Assembly (NCBI RefSeq): GCF_932274485.2
Contig: NC_065881.2
Span: forward strand, 16,774,613-16,838,612
DNA length: 64,000 bases
From: Patella vulgata
Lineage: Eukaryota; Mollusca; Gastropoda; Patellidae
Direction of reading: 5' to 3'
Shown here: positions 13,101 to 24,496 of the stretch, piece by piece
Position numbering within the stretch: the stretch's first letter is position 1
Layout of the letters: each line of letters starts with the position of its first letter
Notes under the pieces: generated by a model
What the model was told of the DNA's origin: nothing
Database searches by the model: none
Seen by the model: only the letters and a program-made list of their open reading frames with translations
Program-made: the position numbers and the translations under genes

Positions 13101-16100
13101 GTTAACATGTGATTGATCGGTCCAAGTTTACCTTACAAACAGATAATTTCATTCTCACACTGGCAATAAATGTTTTTTCCACCTAAAATTTCAATAATCT
13201 ATTCTTTTATATTATACCATTCTCCAATTAACAATGAAATGAGATTTAATGTTGTCTTTTTGGTACCAATGAAGATAGGCATACCTGGTACACTATGCAG
13301 TGTGCTATGAAGGCAATTTTCTCCCGGCAGCGGCACTATGGCATGCTCTTATTTCAAACTAATTCTAGCTGTCCAAGGATGTTTGACAAGATGTCAATGG
13401 AGTATACAAGGATATATGGTTTTTCTTGCAAAGCCCTCCATCCTGTACTATGTGAGAAATTTTGCCTGGACATCGGAGTTTCAAATTCCAATGTTTACAC
13501 AGGCCCTTGTTTTTTTGTCCAATCCGAATGATTAGACACCATCAATGTTCATTGCCAGGTCCTCCATCCGGCACCACTGATAAGGGGAAACCAGTTTGAA
13601 CAAAATCCAGAGGATGTTTCTTGGGACCTTCTGGCTAGTGAGCAACTGTGGCTGCCTCTCATCTGACATAATGATGGTAAATCCTTTACTTATAAAAGAT
13701 AAAAGTATTAAAATAAAGTTATAAACTCTTATAGATTGATCATCCACTACTAAAAATTTATTGACCTTATCACACGATGGCTAACACAACACTGACCTTT
13801 CTTTGTTTATTTTGTGGTGTTTTTGTTGGCGTCTGTTGTTGAAATCGTCGTTTAACTGGAGTCGTTGGTTTACTACCATAATGCATTTCTTCAACCGTCT
13901 GCTTAGCACGTAATATATGCTGAAGTAAGAAATGGAAGTAAATGGAATAGGGTTTAATGGGCTACTTGTCAGTACCAACTGGACGAATGAAAACAGGAAT
14001 ATGCCACGCATTGCGCTATGGAGGAAGTTTGTTTGAACTATCAAGTTTTCTTTTACGTGCATACCAACAAGTAGGCTTCAGTTTTCCATAACATTCAAAT
14101 AATCAGATGAGGTACTTTCTTCGCCATTCAAGAACAAACTAACAATTTTATGGTTAGTAAACCAACATACAATGTATTTTATGGTTAGTGAACCAGCAAC
14201 CAATGTATTTTATGGTAAATTAACCATCCTGCAATATGTTTGATGAACATTAACACTGTCGTGTATAAATTGCTAGTCAATCGGATAATAAATTTAGCCT
14301 TTAGAGTGTCCAAAATGCCATTGTGAACAAGTGACGGACAAGACACAGGTGAAAACATTTCAGTGGGTCTTATTCCAAGGTTACAATAATAAGGCCAAAC
14401 TAATTTGATTTTTTTTTTGTTCTTCAGTGCCTTGATGAATAAAATGAATCAATATGCTTTGTTTAAATTAACTTAAAACTTTGGAACCGTGCAACCAGAG
14501 ACTTCTGGTTTTTAAATCAGTCTTTTTTCCGAAGAAACAGGAATTAAATTTTAACAGGCGATCCCGAAGAACAAAAAATTGAACTGTGTGAGCTAAACGT
14601 AACTTTTGAACCGTGCATGCAAGGACTTTTGTTTTTTTAGTCTTTTTCCTAAAGAAATAAAATTTTAACAGGGGTTCACAAAGAACAGAAAATAAAATTG
14701 GTGATTTAAACATGTATTTTCTTACTCGCTGTTCTTTTTCTTTAACTTTAGATTCTTCATACATCTGCCATTGTTCAGCTATGTAAGTGTCATAATTGAC
14801 ACCACCCACTAAGAATGTCCTAGCATTCTCTTTCTCCCACTCAGCTATGGCCGCTTTCACAGTTTCTTCTACCTAAAAACAAAATTCAATATAGTAAATA
14901 TCCTATCCTCCAAATATGGCTTTTAACAAAAAATGAAATGGGGTTGAAGTCCTACTTTTCGGTACCAACTGGGTTAATGAAGACGGGTATAACCATGCAG
15001 TGAGCTGTAAAAGGAATTTTTGCCCGAACAGCAGCCCTACGACTATTATTTTGATTTGCAACTGCCAGGAGATCCGCTGCCAATGATATCCACAATATCT
15101 GGTAGTGGTTAGTTAGCCAGTGACATACTCATTTAGTAGTCATCAGTGGATCCCATGTTATGCACCGATTGGGCTAATGAAGACGGACATACACAATACA
15201 GTGTGCTATGAGGGAAGTCTTGCCCAGACCGCAGCACTGTGGTCTACTCTTATTTTTTACATGCAGGCCAATGTGTACATGGGGACATGGTTTGTCGTCC
15301 CATCTGAACGGCTATACGCGGTTTATTGCCCGACCTTCCGGCCTGCACCATGGACATATTGTTTTTGATATCATTGAGTCAAGTGGTTTGTTTTTAATCC
15401 CAGACTTGTATAAGATGACAATCAGCAGAATCACATGGGTTTTCTTGGGGTCCTTAGATTTCCTTCCAATGCTAAAGACCCCATATGAACAAGCGAATTA
15501 TTGAAATTAAAGTAAATGTTGGTTGTGATATGACCTAGTTGGTGTTGAGCAGACATTAAATCCCATTTTTCTCTAGAGCTGTGACATTTTTCTATTAAAT
15601 ATTTTCATACCTTCGTATGTTGAGAACTGGCAATAGTTACTTACTTTTGGTAAGTCTTTAGCAATCTTTTTTCTTGCCTTTTCTTCTTGTAATAATTTAC
15701 CACCTCGGTTATTGAAGCGATTAGGATCTCGTGCCTTTTTCTGAAACAATTCAACAACATGTTAGGAGCAACAAGATAAATCAACTTGTTCTGGTAACAT
15801 TTCTATAGAACACAATTACTGTTTAGTACTGAGTGACATTTGGACTAGGCCTCTCTATAGCCAATTTGATTAAAATGCAGATCTATATTTGGTTTCGTTT
15901 TTTTATAGTTTCGATGGCCTACACTACATGAAGATCTGACCAGTTGTTTGGGGAGGTTGTGTCAGAGGTCAAGCGGCTTTTGACCTATGACATCAGACAT
16001 TTGATTAACCAATCAGCATTGATGTTTCTAGTGGATTACACACAGTTCTGTGCACCTCACGACAAAAGCTTGCTGTAACAGACTGTTTTATTGGCTAATC

Positions 16101-19100
16101 TCTCACATCAGCAAGAACATGTCAATGATAACAACTCTTCCAGATCCTAGTGTAGTAAAGACAAGTAAAATGAAATTTTGAACTATAAAAAACGAAACAA
16201 AATGGGATCTGTGTTTTAATCAGATTGCTCTATAACGAGATAATATAAATATGTAAAAAAACAATACTACATACCATGGAAACAATTTAATACATGTAAT
16301 ATATTGAATATTATAGGTCATAAATAATTACCTCAGCTTCCAGCATATCTTTAAATAATGATTCCCTCTGTGCCATTTTATCAAGTAATTCTCGGTTCTG
16401 TTGATAATAATCTTTCACTTTCTCTAATTCACGTTCATGTATTCCTAATAATTCTTCCGTAAATTCTTCTGTAATAAATATCAATCGACATGTGAATCAA
16501 TCAGGAAAAATGGGATAAGTCTAATCAACACAATACTTAGGTCATTACCAGACTAACATTTTTCATTTTCATGGGTATATGAGGAAGGATTTTGTTTGGA
16601 CAGCTGTGTTTCCAACTACTCTTAATGGAATTATAACAGCCCAATTTACTTGTCCAACTTCGGACAAGTGTCAGCCAGGGCTTAAAAAAATTCCAAAGAT
16701 CTTCTTCATCCTATACCAGGATCTGATTCAGTATAAAGTGAGTTTTTAAAAAAAAAAGAAAAAAGGGTGGCTAAGTTGGTGAGACGCTGGCTCGCTAGTC
16801 TGGAGGTTGGGCGTTTCGATCCCTGCACTGGCCAAGAAAGATCATCCAGATTTTCTGGCGTGGTTCTTCCTTGTCAGTGATACAGGACGGAAGGGCCTGA
16901 CAAGAACAGCTGTCTAGTCGTTTGGATGGGACGAGAAACCGAGGTACCATGTACACATTGGCGTGCACGTAAAAGATCCCTTGACAGTTGGAATTCGATA
17001 TAGGAGTAGGCCATAGTGCCGCTGTCCAAGCAAAATTTCCCATATAGCACACTGTATGGCATATGCCCGTCTTCATTAGCCCAGTTCGGAGCAGAACAGT
17101 AGGAGGTTAAACTCCATTTCATTTCATTTAAAAAAGAACCCAGGGAACTGGAGTAGTCAATATTTACATACATCAGGTAAAAAAGGTTTAAAGGGCAGCC
17201 AATCCAAGATTCATATTTTACCTTCAGTGAAAACCATTTCAAAATGTTCTCTCTGATCAGCACTATAGAAACATTTATCCCACCATTCTGTTAACTCTTT
17301 TCTGATTCCTTCCACGAATCTCTGAATATTCTGTAGTTTCAATTGTTCACAGCGTAAAATTTCTTCTCGTAAAGCTTGGAGTACTTTCGATTTATATCCC
17401 TCTTTACCAGTACAGAATTGTTGTCGTTCACTCTCAGAAATGTCCAAACGATCCCATAAACTTTTTACACTCAGCCACAAATCATCACAGGTCTGTTTAA
17501 TTTCTGCTTTTTGTGTCGTTAACTGAAAAATAAAATGAAAGCATCAAAACATTTGGCAGGTAAAAATGAATTGGATGCAGGTTAAAATGTTGAGAGAAAT
17601 ATAACATCTTACTTTTAGGCACCAACTCAGCTGATGTAGACCGGCATACACCATGCACTATGAAGTAAACTGTTCGGAAAGCTGTCATTTTTTTTTTACG
17701 TGCCGGCCAATGTGTACATGTACCTTGGTTTTTCATCCCATCCATAAACCAAGATGCTATTCCTTGCCAGACCCTTCATCTAGAACCTGTGACAAGTAGA
17801 CACCAGGAACATCCTAAGGAACATGGGGACCTCCTGCTAAGTGAACCAGTGACTTACCCATTAAGTCACTGTTAAGTTTCAGGAAGATCTCTACAGATGT
17901 CAACATAACCTGATTACTGTCAACCCACCCTTGTAACTGTAGCCATTATTATATATAACACAAGGTCATCCATAGACAATTGTCAAAGTCAAACTATCTT
18001 TGATAAGGTTACAAAGCTGAAACACTTGTAAATATGGGAAATGCTATCATAAAAGCAAAGGCAAATATTTATTTGTTTCCAGTAATTATTAATGACTGAT
18101 TAATGACACTCAACAGTTATTTGACTGGATTTTACCAATTGGTGTGGGTGTAGGACCGTAGTAGTAGTTCTAAGAAACTAGCTTACTGTCAAGCCTGGAC
18201 AGAAGGCAGTGCACCTGTCATAGACTTTGTCAAGACACAAATTATCACATGTTTTTATTATAATACATATACATTGTGTGGTAGTTCGTACTTGACAATC
18301 CCTGTGACAGGTGCCTTCGTGCCATATTCACAGTGTTGGCTAAATTTACCTGTTGTTGTAGGGCTTTAAGTTTATCTAAGTTATCACTGGACAGAATAAA
18401 AGATTCTTCAGCTTCAGAAACAACTTCTTTTTGAAAAGAAGAATCAGGATCTTGCTCTAATTCATTTAATATTTTTACTATACTCTTCTTGGTACTGATA
18501 AAATCTGCATGGCGCTTTTCCTGAAATAAATAACATTAATAATAAGTTAAGGGTTGAACAAGAAGATGGCTCAGAATCGATGAGTAGGCTGCATGCTTAA
18601 TAACCATGAGGTTCTGGATCGATCCCAGTGTTGGTTGAGAATGCTGTACCTCTAGATTTTCCATCCTGGATTACTCTTGTCAGTGTTGCATAACAAAGAG
18701 CATGGCAATGAAAGATGTCTAGTTGTCCAGAGATTGAAATAATAGGCAAAATTTACTGATTATTATTACTGTTAGGCCACTTGGTGCAGAAAAGTAGGAC
18801 GCTGGACTCCAATTAATTTCATTTCAGCCAACTAATATTTGATAGAACACTTACTTTTTGTGCTTGGAGTGTGGTAACATGTTTCTCTAACTCTTTGATC
18901 TGTTCTTTAGATGGTACTGTACCACTTGGTATATAATATGGTGTCATACACAATATTTCACATAAACGCTGATCTTGTTCTTTTAATGTATTCATCTCGG
19001 CCATTCTGTTATTCTTCTCTCTTGTTAAAGCTTCCATCTTCATTCTAAGATCTTTCTCTTTCTGTATCATGGTCAGAGAGGTTGGTGTCTAAACAATATG

Positions 19101-20561
19101 AAAAGAGACAAATTATACATCTGATTTTTAAGATTTAAATTTTATTGTATATAACCAACAATCAAAATAATAAATCAAACAATCAGAAGACGTCTTCCCT
19201 TCTGCTTGAGCCAGCTATATTTTATTAAACATACATTATGCAAGAAGAGCTAAATCTGTCTATTGCAGGTCTTTCTTTAGGCCTGAAATGTTATCTAAAT
19301 TATTAATTAGACATTAATTAACCTATCCAGAACATAATCAACTCTAGATGGCATCGCTAGTCTGCGATCTTTAGTGGATTATGAGCCGATTTACTGCATA
19401 ACTTTCCTTCACGATTTAACGATTAAATGGATAATCGAGACTATGCTGTTTATCGTACTGACTTTAGTAATGATGACTGAGCCTAGGCGGAAATTTCAAT
19501 AGCTTAGTTCTCGGTTCATAGTGGATCAATTTGAATGACATTCTCAGCAAATTGCCTTTACATTATCTAGTTTTTAACTATTATAGTGAGAACTGCAAAC
19601 TCGTTATCGAATCTGCCATAATGTATAGATCTCTATAATTTGATCATCAGAAGTAAATAAAGATAATTCCTAGTGCTTGCGATTCGTCAATACTCACTAC
19701 ATTTAACACTGTCCATTATTATTTAGTTAATTATTATACATGTACAACCCCCAAATATTAGTAAATTGTTCATTTTATAGTGTTATTATATACAAATCCC
19801 ACTCAAAGCAATATGAATATATCTCAAGGTGGTGTTTGGGAAACTGTTATTTCTGATTGGTTTAGGGAGTTAGGCAATTTGTTTTCGTTACTAACAGTAA
19901 CTGTCTGGATAGATAACAGTGCCTTCATTAATCAAACAGGGATTCATATGACCTCAGTTGGTGTCACTTCCAGTCCAACACAGTTGGTATTTACAGCACT
20001 TCCAAGTTTGATTTGTAAATTTTAATATAGCTGTAAAATGACCACACCTGTGTAAGGATTAAATACAGTCTTGTTGACAAATACAATAGAAAGTGTTTTA
20101 ACTTGAAAGTGCTGTAAATACCAACTGTGTTGGACTGGAAGTGACACCAACTGAGGTCATGACATATGAATCCATGTAGTGAATATTGTGAGATGACCTA
20201 GGAAGAAATCTCTTCAAGTAGTCAAGATAACAAACAAGTAGTAAGTAATAAAGTATTATATTATTCCCTTCAAAGGTCTGTGAGAATATCTGACAAGATA
20301 ATTACCGTATAAACTGGTAGTTTCAGTTCTTGACAGATAGATTTAACCTGATCTAAATACTGACTGATACTATCTTGAAGTCTCTGTCGTAAACTGTCTT
20401 CCTCTTGTACCATTTCTTCTAACAAATTGGTTAAATGTAGAGAAACTGTCTCTGCCCTTGCCTTGACGGCATCGTCCGCTATACCAATTACATCCCATAT
20501 TGTATAAAGTTTATTCAGGGCAGAATCCAAACTGGAAACAACTTCTCCCTTGATTCTGTTT
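10104..20561 (-). CDS. PRC1: PRC1/Ase1/MAP65-family microtubule bundling protein (ten exons; short first coding exon uncertain)
   Basis: PRC1 cross-links antiparallel microtubules of the anaphase spindle midzone and is needed for cytokinesis. Exons in transcript order: 20561-20306, 19088-18855, 18520-18350, 17522-17222, 16468-16332, 15740-15645, 14872-14726, 13919-13797, 11611-11498, 10304-10104. All have AG/GT borders and join without a frame break into 592 residues plus TAA (human PRC1 is about 620). Recalled human PRC1 aligns throughout: the N-terminal helix (LNKLYTIWDVIGI), QDQRLCEILCM, LWDRLDISESERQQF, WWDKCFYSADQRE, then the spectrin-type microtubule-binding part with DPNRFNNRGGKLLQEEKARK and YIAEQWQMYEE. 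The basic tail has TP sites (TTPVKRR, QQTPTKTP), the usual place for CDK regulation and nuclear import, and ends GSYQDFAVCIF. Heptad-like charged stretches fit a coiled-coil rod. Exon 1 starts in codon phase 2, so a small upstream exon must supply the start Met. Introns are full of SINEs and MITEs. Family identity is very secure. Confidence 0.95.
10357..10512. repeat. Fold-back inverted repeat before the last PRC1 exon
   Basis: GACCACCTCAAACTGTC and its exact complement GACAGTTTGAGGTGGTC sit about 80 bp apart, with further pairing (ATGAATAGCTCTG against CAGAGCTATTCA). The arms are about 50 bp with a small loop. It lies in the last intron, within 60-200 bp of the final acceptor. Confidence 0.8.
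10938..11201 (-). mobile_element. SINE-B copy with 15-bp target duplication
   Basis: Flanked by TCATGAACAGAAAGA at 10923-10937 and 11202-11216. Tail (GA)n at left, tRNA-like head at right: on the minus strand GGCCGAATGGCTAGCATG and the B-box region near GTTTTGAATCCCC. A second SINE family, distinct from SINE-A, lying in a PRC1 intron. Confidence 0.88.
11375..11475 (+). repeat. Short tandem duplication by PRC1 exon 9
   Basis: AAAGACTGGACGTGGTTGGC and the following TATTATAAATT appear twice about 60 bp apart, just downstream (in transcript direction) of the exon at 11498-11611. Confidence 0.7.
12385..12966. mobile_element. TTAA-flanked MITE carrying a nested SINE
   Basis: TTAA at 12381-12384 and 12967-12970. 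The ends AGATGCATTATGTAAGA and TCACATAATGGATCT are inverted repeats. A SINE-B sits inside near the right end. Confidence 0.85.
12737..12951 (-). mobile_element. SINE-B nested in MITE, 10-bp target duplication
   Basis: TCACATAATG at 12727-12736 is repeated at 12952-12961, bracketing a minus-strand SINE-B (GA tail left, head with GGCCGAATGGTTAGCACG at right). It landed in the MITE's terminal repeat. Confidence 0.9.
13233..13665 (-). mobile_element. Degraded SINE-A, partly duplicated
   Basis: Tail side AATGAAATGAGATTTAATG, then GTGTGCTATGAAGGCAATTT and the body. The middle is repeated (a second GTGAGAAATTTTGCCTGGAC) before GTCCTCCATCCGGCACCACT. Lies in a PRC1 intron. Confidence 0.7.
13936..14092 (-). 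mobile_element. SINE-A fragment
   Basis: Contains AATAGGGTTTAATGGGCTAC, CCAACTGGACGAATGAAAAC and TTTTACGTGCATACCAAC, all landmarks of the antisense SINE-A body, just beside the PRC1 exon at 13797-13919. Confidence 0.65.
14931..15350 (-). mobile_element. Two adjoining SINE-A fragments
   Basis: AATGAAATGGGGTTGAAGTC starts one fragment that runs to about 15110. A second begins at about 15158 (CACCGATTGGGCTAATGAAG) and runs to GCCTGCACCATGG. Both are antisense and degraded. A SINE-B fragment follows at about 15400-15590. Confidence 0.65.
15400..15590 (+). mobile_element. SINE-B fragment
   Basis: Matches the middle and 3' part of SINE-B: GGTTTTCTTGGGGTCCTTAG, GCTAAAGACCCCATATGAAC, AAGCGAATTATTGAAATTAA and ATGACCTAGTTGGTGTTGAG. 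Confidence 0.6.
15861..16227. mobile_element. hAT-like MITE, full length
   Basis: About 367 bp with terminal inverted repeats of about 45 bp (CCAATTTGATTAAAATGCAG at the left, TGTGTTTTAATCAGATTG at the right, both followed inward by a TTTCGTTTT-type stretch). Flanks CTCTATAG and CTCTATAA are an 8-bp target duplication with one mismatch, as hAT elements make. Lies in a PRC1 intron; no transposase. Confidence 0.85.
16765..17129 (+). mobile_element. SINE-A reference copy, full length
   Basis: Complete tRNA-headed SINE: A-box region GTGGCTAAGTTGGTGAGACG, B-box region GCGTTTCGATCCC, a body of about 280 bp and an (ATTTC)n tail. AAAAAAGAA on both sides looks like the target duplication. Useful as the reference for the degraded copies in this window. 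Confidence 0.88.
17600..17860 (-). mobile_element. SINE-A fragment, degraded
   Basis: Landmarks: CCAACTCAGCTGATGTAGAC, TTTTACGTGCCGGCCAATGT, GGTTTTTCATCCCATCC and CTTGCCAGACCCTTCATC. Lies in a PRC1 intron. Confidence 0.65.
18563..18826 (+). mobile_element. SINE-A copy, degraded
   Basis: The head AGATGGCTCAGAATCGATGA and the B-box-like GGATCGATCCCAGTGTTGG are followed by a diverged body and the end GTAGGACGCTGGACTCCAAT with an ATTTCATTTC tail. Confidence 0.65.
19229..19634. mobile_element. TTAA-type MITE in first PRC1 intron
   Basis: Starts after TTAA with ACATACATTATGCAAGAAGA and ends CTGCCATAATGTATAG. The interior closely matches the copies at 41894-42282 and, reversed, 56731-57127 (for example CTTTCCTTCACGATTTAACG). 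Confidence 0.85.
19940..20173. repeat. Long near-perfect inverted repeat in first PRC1 intron
   Basis: Arms 19940-20008 and about 20100-20173 (GACCTCAGTTGGTGTCACTT, then CCAGTCCAACACAGTTGGTA, against their complement), separated by about 90 bp. One arm has a five-base insertion. The RNA would form a stem of about 70 bp. It could be a fold-back element; the function is unknown. Confidence 0.88.
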
Positions 20562-21046
20562 CTGAAATCAAAAACAATACAGGTATGTTAGCCAGCAACG
20601 AATACACACACACCAGGGGCTTTCGTCATTAAGATTTTAGATTCAAACATCAGTCAGAAGCAAAAAATATTGTACTTGTGTAGTTATCAAAGGTATTTCT
20701 CCATGTACCGGTACCAAGTCCCACTTGGTGTTCCAAGGGGTCCACAGCACAATAATATCAATGTTACCTATTTGAAGTCTAAAGTATTATCTGAGCCGTA
20801 GCCATGGCAAAACTGCAATATATAGGTTAAATCCCACTGGTAGTACGGGACTCTGTGTGGAAAGGTGGAAGTAGTATTCTACAGGGCAAAAGAAAAAAAA
20901 ATATGCATAAAATTGATGGGCAGGTCCTTAGATTTGCCAAACAATCCAAAAACAAAAATCCACATGTATGACAACGACATGTGGGATATCTCTATCCTTA
21001 CTGTTTTCTTCTCTTGTACCTTTTCTTCTCTAGTACATGTACTTAA

Positions 21047-21150
21047 GTGGCTCAGCAGTGAGTAAGGCGCTGGCTCACTAACCAGGGGATCGAGCACTCG
21101 GGATAAATCCCGGTTTTGTCTGAGAAAGTTCCCCAGGAATTTCCACTACA
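21047..21150 (+). mobile_element. SINE-A head fragment
   Basis: GTGGCTCAGCAGTGAGTAAG followed by GCGCTGGCTCACTAACC and GAGAAAGTTCCCCAGG resemble the tRNA-like head and first body bases of SINE-A. Confidence 0.55.
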
Positions 21151-22570
21151 GACTCTCCCCTGGACTTTGGGCGTCAACTTGATTATGTAATCATGTGAAC
21201 AATTGTCGATTTGAAACAGATGTTACTGGAGTCATGACTGACAATCATAAACTTGCTCGACTCAACAAAAATGAAAAACCTTAATAGTACTAGTAGTAGG
21301 CTGGCATAAATGACTTTCTACCAAACAGCCTGGACACATCACTGACCTCCTTTTATAATAGTCACATAGGCCTAATTATTATTTGAAAAAAATTTTTTAG
21401 GGGATTGGGGGGGGGGGGGGTTATAGCCTAATATAAAGCCATTTCTAACAACACTTGAATTTCATTGTCAACAGTCTGGAAAATTGTGGAGGGCAATCAA
21501 AAGCCAGGGATGGTTTTTATACCAACAAATCTGCGAGCGTGTCAAGAATTTAAATAATTAGGCCTATAAAAAATATATTTTGTTGGGACAATTTGTTGGC
21601 ATACTTCACGCTCATGCATGGGCCATATAAGTTAAGTATAAGTATGATTTGAATTCAGAATAAGCTATAAAAGTATCAGATTTATACGCACCTTTCAGTC
21701 ATATTATCATGTAATAATAAGTGCAATTAAAAACAATAATAGTTGATTTTATTCCTCTATATTCATACTTCACACGTTCTATTTTTCTTGCCGCCGCTGT
21801 TTTAAACAATTCAATGTATACTTTAATTTCATTGGCTGATTTCAAAAATTCCCGTCATTCCCGCAGTGAATCATCCAAAGGGGAGTAACTCTAATTTAAA
21901 TGGACATTTTGTGCCAAAAAAACATTATCGCACAAATTTTAAAATTTTGTCTTACAGTTTCCTAATATTAGTAACCTGAGAAAGGGATGTCTCGGAGAAA
22001 TAAACAAAAATGATATTTTCCAGGTTACATTCTGCCAAATGCTGACGATTAATAATCTTTTATTGAAACGATACTTTGATACTTATATTCAGCGTAATGT
22101 CCTTTTAAACAAGAGTTATTCCCCCTGCGCCGTCCATATTCTGCTTGACATATTCTGTTGCATCCGCAGTCTCTGAAATCAAGAAAATTATATATTAGAA
22201 CAGTTTTCATTAAAACAAGCACTGGCCTACAAATTAGGAAGTGTTTGAAGATCTTTGTCACTCGCATGGGTCTACCATATAGAGAAGAATTGACACGTAA
22301 TCTGAAAATTCAAATATTTATTTATTTATTATTATAAAAACACATGAATAAGTCCACATTAAAATGGTTCTTAAAGCTGAGCTAACATTAAAAGCTACAT
22401 TTTATACATGAAAAAATATTCTTTAAATAACAGAATTCCCCTGATATCATAAAATAACTAGGCTAATAGTAACTGTGAAGATGTAGCCAAAAAGCAACTG
22501 GAATTAGGGTCTAAATAAAAAAATAATTAGCGCTTCACTGCTTAACCCAATTTTTCTTGTTTTAAATAAA
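21080..22570. other. Presumed promoter side of PRC1; no further gene recognised
   Basis: No second gene could be read. There is a G-run near 21408-21420 and a minus-strand frame at 22049-22267 that carries the GGCGCAGGGGGAATAACTC motif, which recurs as a repeat at 22.6, 23.7 and 23.8 kb, so it is not called as coding. Confidence 0.4.
21822..21832 (-). other. Candidate start exon of PRC1 (MKLK)
   Basis: The first recognised PRC1 exon needs two bases from an upstream exon. On the minus strand an ATG here reads M-K-L plus two bases, followed by GTATAC as a possible donor. Joined in the right phase to 20561 it would give MKLKNRIKGEVVSSLDS. The region is relatively GC-rich (GCCGCCGC nearby), as promoters often are. 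An exon this short cannot be proved by eye, and other starts between 20.6 and 22.3 kb remain possible. Confidence 0.2.
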
Positions 22571-23905
22571 ATATTGTATTAACGTTTTCGGGGGAAATTT
22601 TACTCTAAAAAAGAGTTTTCTCCCCTGCGCCGTCCAGTCGACCTGCACTATTATTACCTTTTTTCCAGAGCCATATTAAAGAGGCACTGTGTAAGAGTTA
22701 GACACAGGGCTGAACGTTATTGCTTTAATTGTTCAAAAATAGATAATGAAAAATTAATATATTGACAATTTCATACAAATTACTTTATTCTGAGCGAAGT
22801 TCTTACTTTTTGAAGAATATAACGTAAATCGTTCACTTAGCAACGGTACTTTACAACTCGGATAATCGCTAATATTTGGGACCTAGAAATTGACCCAAAT
22901 GGGTCGCAACGCAAATAATAATGTAATCTGATTGTATATAAACTGATTTACATTCAATTGTTTCCGTTTTGACTCTAATTTCAAATCAGTTATGTCCAGC
23001 GAAATAAGGCATGTGTCTCAACCCTATAGCAATTTCTAGCGTCTGGTTATTCCAGTCTATTGACCAGTCTCTCCAGTTGAATATGTCTAGCCTCGTTGTT
23101 TCTGGTCACTTGTTGCAAATGAGGCTAAAACGCACTATGGTACACGATTCGTGTACCAATGGTAAAATGTTTATTTTGTCTTAAATATTGGATATCAGAA
23201 GCCTGTCTTTTCCTGGTAAGATCACAACATCAATGTTGATTTGAATTGATAAATAATTCGTATTTTCAACGTGTAAGACTTTAGATGATATTGAGTTAGA
23301 GACTTAGCTACTTTAAGTAATATATTGATATTTTACGAGTGCGATAGCACGAGGGCTATGTCTATATATTACGCAGTGTCTTGAACGAGACCATTAAACA
23401 ACTTAAAATACAGACACTATCCAGCACGTGCATGTCAATGAAATACGTCACGCGGGTCCAATATTGCAACTAGTATAAGTAATGTACGCTTGGCACATTG
23501 CTCGTACCATTATTTGAAATAATGGTACGCCTACATCAAAGGCCATGCGCTAGTCTAGAGAGTAGATTATACGCATGTTATGTTAATAAATATAACATTT
23601 GACGCCAAAAAAGACCTGCAACAGGTAGATTTAAATCTTACATATATAATTCATCTTTAACATTTTTGGTGAAAAATTCCTCGTTAAAAAGAGTATTCTC
23701 CCCTACGCCGTCAATAATTCTATCAATCTGTTCAGTGGCTCAGCGCATCTGTTTTGTTGGAGTTGTTTTTTTTTTGGTTTTTTGTGGGGGGGGGGGGGGA
23801 TTAAGCCCTATGTGAATGTTTTCGGTGAAATGTTCTTCTAAAAAAGGGTTTTCTCCTCTTTGCCGTCATTGATTCTGTCAATATATTCAGCGGCCAAGCG
23901 GACAA
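22100..23905. repeat. Repeat with CTCCCCTGCGCCGTC core, four copies
   Basis: AAAAAAGAGTTTTCTCCCCT followed by GCGCCGTC occurs at about 22573-22637, with variants at 23653-23746 and 23810-23902 and an opposite relative near 22100-22160. The last two share about 90 bp including ATTCTGTCAATATATTCAG and a GGC(T/C)(C/A)AGCG end. Confidence 0.65.
22680..23656. mobile_element. Long TTAA-type element, composite
   Basis: TTAA flanks at 22676-22679 and 23657-23660, with ends AGAGGCACTGTGTAAGAG and CATATATAATTCATCT. The part from about 22866 to 23309 matches the 491-bp element at 44154-44644 (CTAATATTTGGGACCTAGAA to GAGACTTAGCTACT), so one element appears to have entered another. Confidence 0.6.
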
Positions 23906-24496
23906 CTCCATTTATTACAAAATATTAAAAAAATAAATAAAGAAGACAGTGGGCTCAACGCATGATGAAATAAGACTTAATGATGTGCATCTATTCTTTA
24001 TTATTCTTCAAATTATCATTCCAACTAACTTTATTTTTTTTTAACAATATAGGCTCTATAGACGTACGCAAGAATATGGCATTGTCGTTCTCACAAGATA
24101 CGAGGATATATTTTACCAATAAGAAAGTATGCAACAGTTGTGCACTAACCCGGAGGTTTCTGGTTCTATCACAGTGTTTGCCATGAACGTTTCTCGGGAT
24201 ATTCCAACGTATAGTCGTTCGGATTGGACGAAAAAAAAAACCGAGGCCACACTTGTGCCATCATCTTCAATAGAAGGCTTGACCTCGCTTTAACTACGTA
24301 CATCTTATCAAGATGTTGTGAAACTCGCAGTTGTTGCTTCAGGAACATGTTGTGCCAGATGCAGCACCTTAAATATCCCTTGACAGGAATTGGAATAAGA
24401 AGAGGCCGTGGCGCCGATGTTGGTGTTAAACGCCCCCCCCCCCCCTCCCCCACATAATAGCACACTGCAGGTCGCATGTCAGTCTTATTTTAGCCT

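Noticed and set aside
14468-14860. 130-codon minus-strand frame as a separate gene
   Set aside because: Its first part is the PRC1 exon 14726-14872; the rest is read-through into the intron after the GTAAGA donor.
16765-16835. tRNA gene
   Set aside because: A- and B-box-like sequences are present, but no acceptor stem pairs and the sequence continues as a SINE. The same holds for the other SINE heads.
20270-20530. Start of PRC1 at 20530
   Set aside because: The codon there is TTG (Leu), not ATG. The frame stays open back to an acceptor at 20561, so this is an internal exon.
22049-22267. 72-codon minus-strand frame with RDCGCNRICQAEYG
   Set aside because: It has an acceptor-like TTGATTTCAG, but the core is the GGCGCAGGGG repeat found several times nearby.
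24169-24477. 102-codon frame
   Set aside because: Overlaps SINE-like sequence and a poly-C tract; composition is repeat-derived.
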